DNA of 64,000 nucleotides. It comes from Sinomicrobium oceani (GTDB lineage Bacteria > Bacteroidota > Bacteroidia > Flavobacteriales > Flavobacteriaceae). Location: assembly GCF_900119185.1 (NCBI RefSeq), contig NZ_FPJE01000012.1, positions 1 to 64,000 on the forward strand, read 5' to 3'. Positions 1 to 8,147 of this stretch are shown here, piece by piece. Made by a program: the position numbers and the translations under genes. Under the pieces are notes generated by a model, which saw nothing but the letters and a program-made list of their open reading frames with translations, made no database searches and was not told the DNA's origin. Every line of letters starts with the position of its first letter. Position 1 is the first letter of the stretch.

Positions 1-18
1 TGCATATTCCGCTGAAAA

Positions 19-47
19 CGGACAGGTGTTCCGTTTCAAAACGGACA
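19..47. repeat. Left-end IS21 subterminal repeats (two copies)
   Basis: CGGACA occurs at 19-24 and 42-47, exactly 23 bp apart. It is the reverse complement of the TGTCCG unit repeated at the other end of the element. Each copy lies within an imperfect TCCG/CGGA palindrome. These are presumably transposase binding sites. Confidence 0.8.
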
Positions 48-87
48 CTTTTCTCAAAAACTTTCGGTTAAATTAATTAAATTTTTT

Positions 88-822
88 TTACTGTTCTTTT
101 CTAAATTTTCTCATGGATTCCCCTTGCAATTCTATTCTGTAAGAACCATTAGTTAATCTATCTAATATTGCATCGGCAATAGTGGGTTCCTTAAAGCAGT
201 CAAACCAAGCCTTTACAGGTAGTTGTGAGGTGATTATTGTGGATGAACTTCCATGGCGCTCATCCACCAGGTCCAAAAGCATATTACATTGTTTATGATC
301 AATTTGTTTGAGCCCAAAGTCATCGATAATTAAGAGTTTTGTCTTGGCTAATTTGTCCATAAACTCAAAATAGCTGCCATCAGCCTTGGCCAGTGTCATA
401 CGATCCAGTAGCTTATTAGCGGTATAATAGATGGTTTTGAGTTCCTGGCTACAAGCTTGGAAGCCTAAAGCACAAGCAATAAACGATTTGCCGACTCCGG
501 TGGGTCCTGTAATGATCAGGTCTTTTGATTTTTTGATCCAGTCCCCCTGCTGCAAACGCAAAAGCATGTTTTTATCCATTCCTCTGGGTTGATGAAAATT
601 GATTTGTTCAAAAGATGCTTGTTGTTTAAATCGGGCCTGAGTGATCAGGCGTTTTAGTTTTTTATTGTACCGATTCTCGTACTCTGCTTCGATAAGATGA
701 GCGATAAGCTCATCTAAGGAGAAGTTCTTCTCCAAGGCATTTTCGGTAAGTTCCCGGTAGGCTTGTGCAAACCCGTTTAAGCGCATGGTATGCAGCTTTT
801 CAAAAGTGGCATTAATATTCAT
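88..822 (-). CDS. istB: IS21 helper ATPase IstB
   Basis: IstB is the AAA+ ATPase that selects the target and stimulates the IstA transposase. The 244-residue protein has a Walker A motif GPTGVGKS at residues 106-113 and a Walker B LLIIDDFG at 163-170, in the DnaC/IstB arrangement. Length is normal for the family. It lies directly downstream of istA on the same strand with an 11-bp gap, so the two are co-transcribed. No truncation or frameshift is seen. Confidence 0.96.
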   Translation of the reverse strand: MNINATFEKLHTMRLNGFAQAYRELTENALEKNFSLDELIAHLIEAEYENRYNKKLKRLITQARFKQQASFEQINFHQPRGMDKNMLLRLQQGDWIKKSKDLIITGPTGVGKSFIACALGFQACSQELKTIYYTANKLLDRMTLAKADGSYFEFMDKLAKTKLLIIDDFGLKQIDHKQCNMLLDLVDERHGSSSTIITSQLPVKAWFDCFKEPTIADAILDRLTNGSYRIELQGESMRKFRKEQ

Positions 823-833
823 ATCTATTGGTT

Positions 834-2381
834 TTAATTAAAATGTTCTTTTCCTCTGATGTTGGTGTGTACTGGTAACTGGAATAAGTCTAAAGGTTCT
901 TCTTCCAGATCAAAGGTTTTGTTGTTCAGGGTGTTTTTGATAAACTTATACTGCAAGCAGTTCAGTTCAAGTGCCTTTTTGCAGGTTTTTATATAGTTGG
1001 ACTTGGGGTGTTTTTTGGCCAGATTCAACAGTCCCATACAGCTTCGGTAAGCCTGTTCGGGATGATCGCGACTGTCCAGGACCTTAGTGATGAGTTGTTC
1101 TACTTCAGGGCCAATGGATCGGCCCCAGCGGATAAAACGATCCGGGGTCCATGCGGCCTGGAAGTGATGATGGGCCGGGCGATGTTTACTCTTTGTGGTA
1201 TATTTATAGGGGGTGTGGTCGCGCCGGTGCAGCGCAATCCTTTGGTGATCAAAATAAGCCTCCAGGTAACGGTCGGTATAGATGACCCTGAGCTGTTTTC
1301 CCGTATACTGAAAAGGGACACTATAATAATGTTTGTCTTCTTTTAAATAAATATGATGATTGTATTGCACCTTGAGTTTGCAAAAGTGTTTTAATTCATA
1401 CCATGTAGTGGGCAGCGGCTTTAACTCTTTTTTCTCCACCTGGTCAAAGAGCATTTGCCGGCTAAAGGGTTTGTTTTGAAAAGACTTTTGATTGTGTTTA
1501 TCCAACTGATCCCAAAGGGCTTCATTGAGTTCTTCTATAGAATAAAAGACCTGATTGCGCAAAGGGGCATAGATACGCTGATAGGCAATGCGCACAAAGT
1601 TCTCCGCTAAGGCCTTGTCTTTTGGGTGTAAAGCTCTGGCCGGTAAAATAACGGTTCCGTAATGCGCGGCAAAATCCTGATAGGTCTGATTGATTTCAGG
1701 TTCGTATTTATGGGATTTACTCACCGCAGCACGTAAACAATCCGGGACAATGGCTGCCGGAGCACCTTTATAAAAACGAAGGGCATTTTGATTTACGGCC
1801 ACCCAATCGGCTTTCTTTTGCGAGGGGACTGCTTCAATATAACACAACTGGCTACAGCCAAGAACACTGACAAAAATTTCACAAGCTTTTCGTTTACCAG
1901 TGGTCCGATCCGTGATATAAAGTTTCTGTCCTGCAAAATCCACAAAGAGCTTATCGCCAGCCTTATGCTCCATATGCATACTGACTTTGCTCTCTTTACG
2001 CCAATGATAATAATGATGGCAAAATTGGCTGTATTCATAGCCTTCTTTATGGATCTGCCGGTATTCTTCCCAAAGCAGTTGCAGGGTTACCCCTACCTTT
2101 TTAAGCTCCTTTTCAAAATAAGGGAAAAGCTTTTCTAAAACAATGTATCGGGGATTTTGGGTTTGCTTCCTGATATTGAGTAAGTGGATGAGCTCACTGT
2201 CACTCATCCCGGAGATTCCCCTAATGGGAAGACCACTGCTTTTAAAACCCGCAATATACTGGCTGGCTGCGGTTTTACCGATGCCTACAATTTTAGCCGC
2301 CTTTCGGCCACTAAGCCCTTGCTCAAAATATAAACGTAATAGTTCGCGTACTTCTCTCATACCTATCGGAATGTTGGCCAT
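834..2381 (-). CDS. istA: IS21 transposase IstA
   Basis: This is the DDE transposase of the element. The 515-residue protein starts with a helix-turn-helix region (about residues 10-55, SGRKAAKIVGIGKTAASQY) that should bind the end repeats, followed by an rve-type integrase core. Likely catalytic acidic residues are D148 (FVDFAG), D214 (VPDCLRAA) and E260 (DKALAENFVR). Length is typical. The six 23-bp repeats lie between its start codon and the right IS end, so the transposase could also influence its own promoter. Confidence 0.95.
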   Translation of the reverse strand: MANIPIGMREVRELLRLYFEQGLSGRKAAKIVGIGKTAASQYIAGFKSSGLPIRGISGMSDSELIHLLNIRKQTQNPRYIVLEKLFPYFEKELKKVGVTLQLLWEEYRQIHKEGYEYSQFCHHYYHWRKESKVSMHMEHKAGDKLFVDFAGQKLYITDRTTGKRKACEIFVSVLGCSQLCYIEAVPSQKKADWVAVNQNALRFYKGAPAAIVPDCLRAAVSKSHKYEPEINQTYQDFAAHYGTVILPARALHPKDKALAENFVRIAYQRIYAPLRNQVFYSIEELNEALWDQLDKHNQKSFQNKPFSRQMLFDQVEKKELKPLPTTWYELKHFCKLKVQYNHHIYLKEDKHYYSVPFQYTGKQLRVIYTDRYLEAYFDHQRIALHRRDHTPYKYTTKSKHRPAHHHFQAAWTPDRFIRWGRSIGPEVEQLITKVLDSRDHPEQAYRSCMGLLNLAKKHPKSNYIKTCKKALELNCLQYKFIKNTLNNKTFDLEEEPLDLFQLPVHTNIRGKEHFN

Positions 2382-2423
2382 TATCCTTCGTTTTATAAGT
2401 TAATGGCTCCAAGATGAGAAAAG

Positions 2424-2562
2424 TGTCCGTTTTGCTCCGGAATGGCTGTCCGCTTTAAAACGGAATCACTGTCCGTTTTGAAACGGAACGGGTGTCCGTA
2501 TTAATCCGGAATGACTGTCCGCTTTCCAGCGGAATGGGTGTCCGTTTTAAGCGGAATATGCA
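2424..2562. repeat. Right-end IS21 subterminal repeats (six copies)
   Basis: TGTCCG recurs at 2424, 2447, 2470, 2493, 2516 and 2539, a perfect 23-bp period. Each unit is an imperfect palindrome of the form TGTCCG-N8-CGGAA(T/C). The last unit runs into the terminal GAATATGCA. The left end has only two such units, so the ends are strongly asymmetric. Confidence 0.88.
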
Positions 2563-2563
2563 C

Positions 2564-2641
2564 GAATGTCCCCACGAAGTTCTGGTCAGCCGTGTGCGCG
2601 TTCCTGACTTTTTGAAATGGATGGACGGGATTATGGATTAA
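2564..2641 (+). pseudogene. 3' remnant of a gene cut by the IS element
   Basis: Immediately right of the IS end an open frame of 25 codons ends in TAA at 2639-2641. It reads into the transposon without a start and contains the peptide VRVPDFLKWMDGIMD. Its base composition is richer in G and C than the DNA that follows, like the rest of the chromosome. I read it as the C-terminus of a host gene whose 5' part lies left of the window. The protein family is not recognised. Confidence 0.5.
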
Positions 2642-2777
2642 TATCTTTAAATATTTCATTCTTCTCATTCTTAATCTCATAAAGTAAATTCTAAAATCTA
2701 TCTTTTAAACCTTTTGTTATTAGCTTATTCGTCATTTTTTTGCTCTAAAATTTATAAACAAATTAATATTTAGAACA

Positions 2778-3051
2778 ATGAAAAAAGCTTAAAAACATTT
2801 GTTTTATTAGTGGAGCATCTATTTTTTACTCTCAGTTATCAGCACAAAGCCACCCTGAAAAAAGAAAAGTAGTCTCCATTCTAGGTGATGATTATGAGAT
2901 AACTTCTTCCAGAGATAAAACCTTTGTATTAGGATATAAAAGTTCTAATAATGGTATATATAAACTTGTTTTTATTGATGGGAAGCTAAAAGAATGGAAC
3001 AAGGATTATATTAGAAATAGTGGAAGTTTCTATAGAACATGCAAAAAATAA
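2778..3051 (+). pseudogene. Frameshifted small secreted protein gene
   Basis: ATG at 2778 gives MKKA and then a stop at 2790. Removing one base near 2787 joins it to an open frame that reads MKKLKNICFISG, then a hydrophobic stretch ending LSAQS, a plausible signal peptide, and continues to TAA at 3049-3051 for about 90 residues. The mature part has YEITSSRDK and is rich in Lys, Asp and Tyr. No alternative start is evident in the downstream frame. It is either a real frameshift or a sequencing error. The family is not recognised. Confidence 0.5.
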
Positions 3052-3244
3052 AATCCATTATCCACTGTAAGTCTTTTTTAATTTATACGGATCGAAGATA
3101 ATATTCTACTTGTCAAAATTAATTTGATTCTCCACATTCTAAATTTCGTAGTCTATATTCTGAACCCTATAATTTGCTGCTTTCTGTTCCAAATCATTGA
3201 TTATTTTTTTTGTACAAAATATTATCAATAAAATATAAAATCAC

Positions 3245-4165
3245 ATGAAATCAATTTCATTATTTTTAGCAGTAATAGCAATATTACTAGGTCTGGAAAT
3301 GAAAGCACAGGAGGTGTCGCTTAAAGCAGAATACATAGGAAACTCAGGCTATTATTATCTTCCGCCAGGCGAAAAACCAAAAGAAAAAATTGGAGATGGA
3401 AAAGGATCTGCTATGGTTTACCAAGGATCTGTTGGTATTCCATTATCGGTGAAGTTGAATGAAAACAATCGACCAACAGCGTGGGGTGTTGGCTTTGGCG
3501 GATCGTATGTATCGCTTAACAACAAAGGTTTCGAGGATAATATGGTGTCTGAAATCATGAACTTGCAAGTAGGTATTTACCACTTACGACCATTAAATGA
3601 TAAATGGTCTATGAAAGCAAGTCTGGGAATGGGAGTATTTACGCCATTTACTGATTTATCCAAAATCAGCTTTAAAAATGTACTTGGAAGCGGAGGAGTA
3701 GTTTTTATTCGCCATATAAATCCTAATCTTGATATTGGCGGAGGTGTAGCCTTAAACAGTTCATTGGGTTATCCAATGGTCTTTCCTGCTGTGTATGTTA
3801 AATGGAAACTCGATGGAAAATTTGATATCAATGTTGAACTTGTTGAAGGTCTCGAAATATCAGCAGGATATGATTTCAATGATAGGTTTAAGCTTTCTTA
3901 TGCATTTGAAATGAATGGGCAGGTAGCATTACTTGAAAAAGATGGAAAGGATATGATATTCTCTCATCAATATATTGTTACAGGATTCCGTCCCGAGCTA
4001 AAATTAGGAGAAAGTGGCTTATCTCTAACAGGGATGGCAGGACTGAATCTTTATAGACCTGCTTCATACAGCAACAGAACATTAAAAGGAGTATTTGCAT
4101 CTGACAATGATTATTATTTTAATGTTTCACCATATGCGTCAGTCGGTTTAAAAAAGAAATTTTAA
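3245..4165 (+). CDS. Outer-membrane beta-barrel protein (possibly DUF6268 family)
   Basis: The 306-residue protein starts with a signal peptide (hydrophobic residues 4-17, cleavage likely after MKAQ). The rest alternates short glycine/aromatic-rich amphipathic strands such as GVGFGGSYVSL and SMKASLGMGVF, and ends in a C-terminal Phe, as integral outer-membrane barrels do. No enzyme motif is visible. It is followed after 3 bp by an LpxL-like acyltransferase, so the two form an operon. The region is AT-rich compared with its surroundings, which suggests separate ancestry. The DUF assignment is from memory and weak; the barrel prediction is better supported. Confidence 0.6.
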   Translation: MKSISLFLAVIAILLGLEMKAQEVSLKAEYIGNSGYYYLPPGEKPKEKIGDGKGSAMVYQGSVGIPLSVKLNENNRPTAWGVGFGGSYVSLNNKGFEDNMVSEIMNLQVGIYHLRPLNDKWSMKASLGMGVFTPFTDLSKISFKNVLGSGGVVFIRHINPNLDIGGGVALNSSLGYPMVFPAVYVKWKLDGKFDINVELVEGLEISAGYDFNDRFKLSYAFEMNGQVALLEKDGKDMIFSHQYIVTGFRPELKLGESGLSLTGMAGLNLYRPASYSNRTLKGVFASDNDYYFNVSPYASVGLKKKF

Positions 4166-4168
4166 TCT

Positions 4169-5044
4169 ATGAAAATAAAGCAGGCATTCCAGTTTCTTTC
4201 ATATAGGATCCTTTATGCTATTACTTATACTGCAAGCCTTCTGCCCATAAAACTTTTATACGCAATTAGTTATTTTACTTTTATTATTGCTTATTATGTT
4301 ATTAGGTATAGAAAAGAAGTAGTAATTCAGAATATTGCGCGCTCCTTTCCAGATAAGCGGTATGGTGAAATTCAGGCAATTTCAAAAAAATTCTATAGTT
4401 GCTTTACAGCATATTTTGCCGAGATTATAAAAGCTGTTTCTGCTCCGGTGGAAATACTTGATAAGAAAATTACATTTGAAAACTTGGAATTAATAGACCA
4501 GTATATAAACTCCGGAAAAAACGTAATTGCCTGTATGGGGCATTGTGGAAATTGGGAGATATTAAATTTTTTGCCTTACAAAACAGAATATGAAATATAT
4601 GCAATTTATAAGCCACTTCAGTCAGAAACAATTAATAGATTAATGATTCGAATACGTTCCCGTTTTGGCATGGAACTAATAAAGGACAGGTCAGTTGTAC
4701 GTCATATTCTATCAAAGAAAATATCTCCCTCGGTTTATTTATTTCTAACAGATCAATGCCCTAGAATAAACGAAGAAAAATACAGATTCAATTTGTTGAA
4801 TCAGGAAACTTATATTTTTTCTGGTATGGAAAAACTGGCTCGCACAAGTAGATCAGCTGTAATCTATCTTCATATTACACAAAAGTCAAAAGGTCATTAT
4901 CAAATAATTTGTATGCCAATATGCTCGGATGCTGGATTTGTCGATGAAGGAGAAATAACCAAAAAATATATCGACTTGCTAACCGAAAATATCAAAGAAG
5001 AACCTTACGGTTGGTTATGGAAACATAAAAGATGGAAAAGATAA
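4169..5044 (+). CDS. LpxL/HtrB-family lysophospholipid (lipid A) acyltransferase
   Basis: Members of this family move an acyl chain onto lipid A precursors or related lipids at the inner membrane. The 291-residue protein has an N-terminal membrane segment (about residues 10-45) and the family's active-site block HCGNWE at 125-130, a form of HxxNWE. A later block (FLTDQCPR) sits where the family has its DQ motif. Length matches LpxL-type enzymes of Bacteroidota. It directly follows the barrel-protein gene. Some relatives act on aryl-polyene or ornithine-type lipids, so the substrate is open. Confidence 0.82.
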   Translation: MKIKQAFQFLSYRILYAITYTASLLPIKLLYAISYFTFIIAYYVIRYRKEVVIQNIARSFPDKRYGEIQAISKKFYSCFTAYFAEIIKAVSAPVEILDKKITFENLELIDQYINSGKNVIACMGHCGNWEILNFLPYKTEYEIYAIYKPLQSETINRLMIRIRSRFGMELIKDRSVVRHILSKKISPSVYLFLTDQCPRINEEKYRFNLLNQETYIFSGMEKLARTSRSAVIYLHITQKSKGHYQIICMPICSDAGFVDEGEITKKYIDLLTENIKEEPYGWLWKHKRWKR

Positions 5045-5136
5045 ATGATGGAATATGTATTATTGATCATAACCATCATTTAGATTTAGAAAGTTGAATT
5101 CTAATCTTTAGTGTAATTTATGCATATTTGTTTTGA

Positions 5137-5265
5137 GTTAGCGGAAACACGTTGAAAAACAAAGCAATAAGCACCGTTGCCAAATCGTTACCTGACTTCT
5201 TTGATTATCTCTATAAAAGCGTAGTATTCAACCGATACAGCTTTTCCGTGAAAACTTTAAAATAA
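5137..5265 (+). pseudogene. Possible 3' gene remnant
   Basis: An open frame of 42 codons without ATG ends at TAA 5263-5265 and reads protein-like text, including STVAKSLPDFFDYLYKSVVF. A stop at 5134-5136 precedes it. It may be the tail of a lost gene or chance. No family is recognised. Confidence 0.25.
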
Positions 5266-5312
5266 AAAGGTATCGGCAATGTGTTCTGTACAACACTGCC
5301 GATACCTTTTTT
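5264..5312. terminator. Bidirectional rho-independent terminator
   Basis: AAAAAGGTATCGGCA and TGCCGATACCTTTTTT form a perfect stem, with an inner GTGTT/AACAC extension. Poly-A and poly-T flank it, so it works for the plus-strand genes on the left and ribBA on the right. Confidence 0.9.
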
Positions 5313-5334
5313 GGGTATGCGGAATATCCGGCTG

Positions 5335-6483
5335 TCAGTAATTGACGTATTCGACAATATCAAGCCCGTATCCTATAATACCCACGCGCTTGGTCTGCTC
5401 CGAGTTGGATACCAGGCGAATTCTTGAGATATCGAGATCGTGCAGTATTTGTGCACCGACGCCGAAATCTTTTTTATCAAGAACAACTTTAGGGGCTTTT
5501 ACAATACCCTTTTTCTGTAATTCCTTGAGGTCACCCAGGCGCTGTAAAAGATTGAGCGACTGGTTTTGCTGATTGATGAATACGATAGCGCCCCGGCCCT
5601 CTTCATTGATCACGCGGAACATGCTGTCCAGTTTCTGATCGAGGTTATTGGTCAGTGTACCCAGAATATCATTGTTGACCAGCGTAGAGTTGATCCTGGT
5701 AAGTACGGGGTCTCCCAGTTTCCAGCTTCCTTTGGTCAGGGCAATGTGTACCTGCTTGTTTGTCGTCTGTACATAAGCCCTCAGGCGAAAAGTACCGAAA
5801 CGTGTCTGTATATCGAAATCTTCTTTTTTCTCAATGAGGCTGTCGTGCTGCATCCGGTATGCGATGAGATCTTCTATGGATACGATCTTGAGATCTCTCT
5901 TTTTGGCAATATCCAGCAACTGGGGGAGACGGGCCATAGATCCGTCTTCGTTCATAACCTCCACGATGACCCCTGCGGGAGCCAGTCCGGCAAGGCGGGC
6001 CAGATCTATAGCTGCTTCCGTATGTCCCGTACGGCGGAGAACGCCGCCTTCTTTGGCAATAAGCGGAAATATATGTCCCGGGCGGGCAAGCTCAAAGGGT
6101 TTGGTCTCGGGGTCTATCAGGGCTTTTACGGTTTTGGCCCGGTCCGATGCGGATATCCCGGTGGTAACACCTTGTCCGCGAAGGTCTACGGAAACGGTAA
6201 AAGCAGTTTCCATAGGATCGGTGTTGTTGTGTACCATAGCGGTAAGCCCGAGTTCCTTGCAACGCTTTTCGGTAAGCGGGGCACAAATAAGCCCGCGGCC
6301 ATGCGTGGCCATAAAGTTTATCATTTCCGGAGAAACCATTTCGGCAGCAGCGACAAAATCTCCTTCATTTTCCCGGTCCTCATCGTCCACGACAATTACG
6401 ACCTTTCCGTTACGGATGTCGGCAATGGCTTCTTCGATGGTATTTAATTTTATTTCGGGGTGTTCCATTGTTGTAGTGTTCAT
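5335..6483 (-). CDS. ribB: RibBA-like protein: DHBP synthase with degenerate GTP cyclohydrolase II domain
   Basis: The N-terminal half (about residues 12-212) is 3,4-dihydroxy-2-butanone-4-phosphate synthase of riboflavin synthesis, with DDEDRENEGD at 33-42, HGRGLICAPL at 61-70 and RTGHTEAAID at 151-160, all intact. The C-terminal half (about 225-382) has the fold of GTP cyclohydrolase II, but the three zinc-binding cysteines (CLTGD...RCDCG in active enzymes) are replaced around residues 265-283 (INSTLVNNDILGTLTNN), and the RQEGRGIGL block is NQQNQSLNL. The second activity is therefore probably lost. Length (382) matches RibBA. It lies alone, convergent with the AT-rich genes. Confidence 0.93.
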   Translation of the reverse strand: MNTTTMEHPEIKLNTIEEAIADIRNGKVVIVVDDEDRENEGDFVAAAEMVSPEMINFMATHGRGLICAPLTEKRCKELGLTAMVHNNTDPMETAFTVSVDLRGQGVTTGISASDRAKTVKALIDPETKPFELARPGHIFPLIAKEGGVLRRTGHTEAAIDLARLAGLAPAGVIVEVMNEDGSMARLPQLLDIAKKRDLKIVSIEDLIAYRMQHDSLIEKKEDFDIQTRFGTFRLRAYVQTTNKQVHIALTKGSWKLGDPVLTRINSTLVNNDILGTLTNNLDQKLDSMFRVINEEGRGAIVFINQQNQSLNLLQRLGDLKELQKKGIVKAPKVVLDKKDFGVGAQILHDLDISRIRLVSNSEQTKRVGIIGYGLDIVEYVNY

Positions 6484-6616
6484 CTTTGCATGAATTTAAA
6501 AGTACAAAGATACCCATTTTTATCGGCTTAAGACGCTGTAAAGTTTACTGCTTTTCCCCGCATCCGGAATATGAAATATTTCCAGGAGCCTACGAAGAAA
6601 GTTCGTGATAAGGATA

Positions 6617-8092
6617 TTATTGTTCGTCTTTCTTTCTGAATCTTTGGATAAGCCTGCGGATAGGATCCATAAAACTGTCCACATTGAGCAGGCCTTTATC
6701 TGCCGTCGCCCTTCGCGTAAGGAATATGCCAAGGGGAAGCATAATAATGGTCGATAGCCATGAACCCAAAATAGGGGGAATGCTGGCGTCCTTGGCGTAG
6801 TTCCTCGCAAACATACCCAGAAAGTGATAGGTAAGGAACAGGGCTATTCCAACTACCATGGGCAATCCCAGTCCGCCCTTGCGGATAATGGCCCCTAACG
6901 GTGCTCCTACGAAAAAGAGGATAACGCAGGCAAAAGCCAGGGCATACTTGCTGTGCATGGCCATGATATAATAGTTGAGAACCATGTCTTTTCGCTGTAG
7001 TTCCGGTTTCCTGCTGTCTATGGTATTGACAATATTGGTTACATTACTGAGTGCGGTTTCCACGACCTGTTCTTTCTTCCGGCCCTCGAAAATATCGAGA
7101 ATGTTATCCGGTGCCGGGGATGCGGGGGTCTTATCTTCTTCAACCTGTTGCTTCGTACTGTCTTTTACCGTGTCGTTTTCGTACGAACGGTTCATTGTGG
7201 TAATTCCGGAACGCTTGTAGATATTATCGCTGAAGTTGCGAATGGTGGTCGTATTGTTGTCTTCTATGGAGTCGATAAGATACCCGAGTTCGGTTACGTT
7301 ATACATCTTATAGGTGTTATGACTCTCGTCTTCCAGATCTATTTCGTTCATTTCCGACAGGTCGACGTTAATAGTGTACACCTCGAACTTGGCTTTGGCA
7401 TGCGGGTAGTTTTCCTGGTTTTTAGGATTGGAGGGCGACTGGTCCTCGTAATAGTAACCGTCGATAAGCTTCAGTTTCAGGATGTCTGACTTCTCATTAC
7501 TGATCAGCTCTCCTTTTTTGGCCTTGATCACCGTTTTGTTTTCTCCTTTGGAGTTTTTCTGGTGGAGGATAACATTGTCCAGGAGCCTGTCGTCCTTTCC
7601 GTGTTTTTTCTCCACTTTGATGTTCATGTCCTGGATATCGTTGAACATACCTTCGGATATGGCCATGGCCGGTTTGACCTTGGCGATATTCCGCTTGAGG
7701 TTATAGGCTTTGAATTCTGCCCTCGGAATAATACTGTTGGCAAAATAGAAGGTAAAGGCCCCGAGAGCGATCATAAAGATGATAAGGCTTCTCATGGCAC
7801 GATACAAAGAGATCCCGGAAGATTTCATCGCGGCAAACTCGTAGTTTTCGGCAAAACTACCGAAGGTCATTAACGAAGCGAGCAGTACCGTAAACGGGAG
7901 AACCGTCGGAACGAGGCTGGGGGAATAGTACAACAGGAATTTCCCGATAACCCAAAGGTCGAGACCCTTTCCTGCAAGGTCATCGATAAAGAGCCATATC
8001 GCCTGGAAAATAAAGATGATCATCAGTATGGTAAAACAACTGATGAAGTTAAACAGGAATCGGGATAAAATATATCGGTCTAAGATCTTCAA
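6617..8092 (-). CDS. LptF/LptG-family permease (YjgP/YjgQ)
   Basis: This inner-membrane permease family pairs with LptB to pull lipopolysaccharide out of the membrane toward LptC/LptA. The 491-residue protein has N-terminal membrane segments (about residues 12-35 and 55-120), a long periplasmic domain (about 125-375) and three C-terminal segments (about 385-470), the usual LptF/G topology. The periplasmic part is acidic and longer than in enterobacteria, as is common in Bacteroidota. Its start is 56 bp from the stop of the lolA-like gene, so ftsK-lolA-lptG probably form one envelope operon. F and G cannot be told apart here. Confidence 0.88.
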   Translation of the reverse strand: MKILDRYILSRFLFNFISCFTILMIIFIFQAIWLFIDDLAGKGLDLWVIGKFLLYYSPSLVPTVLPFTVLLASLMTFGSFAENYEFAAMKSSGISLYRAMRSLIIFMIALGAFTFYFANSIIPRAEFKAYNLKRNIAKVKPAMAISEGMFNDIQDMNIKVEKKHGKDDRLLDNVILHQKNSKGENKTVIKAKKGELISNEKSDILKLKLIDGYYYEDQSPSNPKNQENYPHAKAKFEVYTINVDLSEMNEIDLEDESHNTYKMYNVTELGYLIDSIEDNNTTTIRNFSDNIYKRSGITTMNRSYENDTVKDSTKQQVEEDKTPASPAPDNILDIFEGRKKEQVVETALSNVTNIVNTIDSRKPELQRKDMVLNYYIMAMHSKYALAFACVILFFVGAPLGAIIRKGGLGLPMVVGIALFLTYHFLGMFARNYAKDASIPPILGSWLSTIIMLPLGIFLTRRATADKGLLNVDSFMDPIRRLIQRFRKKDEQ

Positions 8093-8147
8093 TGTCGGGA
8101 AATTCCAATTCTGCTACCGGACCTCCGGAAAGGTGCGGTAAGCGTAA

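Larger units (their letters stand above)
1..2562 (-). mobile_element. Complete IS21-family insertion sequence
   Basis: The element carries istA and istB on the minus strand and is bounded by inverted ends that begin TGCATATTCCGCT on the left and end AGCGGAATATGCA on the right. These have the 5'-TG...CA-3' form normal for IS21 elements, and the match continues about 30 bp inward with a few mismatches. Inside the ends are 23-bp-spaced repeats, two on the left and six on the right, as expected for IstA binding sites. Both genes are intact, so the copy could be active. The left flank is outside the window, so the target-site duplication cannot be checked. Confidence 0.93.

Noticed and set aside
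5566-6447. Long plus-strand open frame (293 codons) opposite ribBA
   Set aside because: It is antisense to a clearly conserved enzyme, and its translation shows no domain; high-GC codons on the opposite strand explain the openness.
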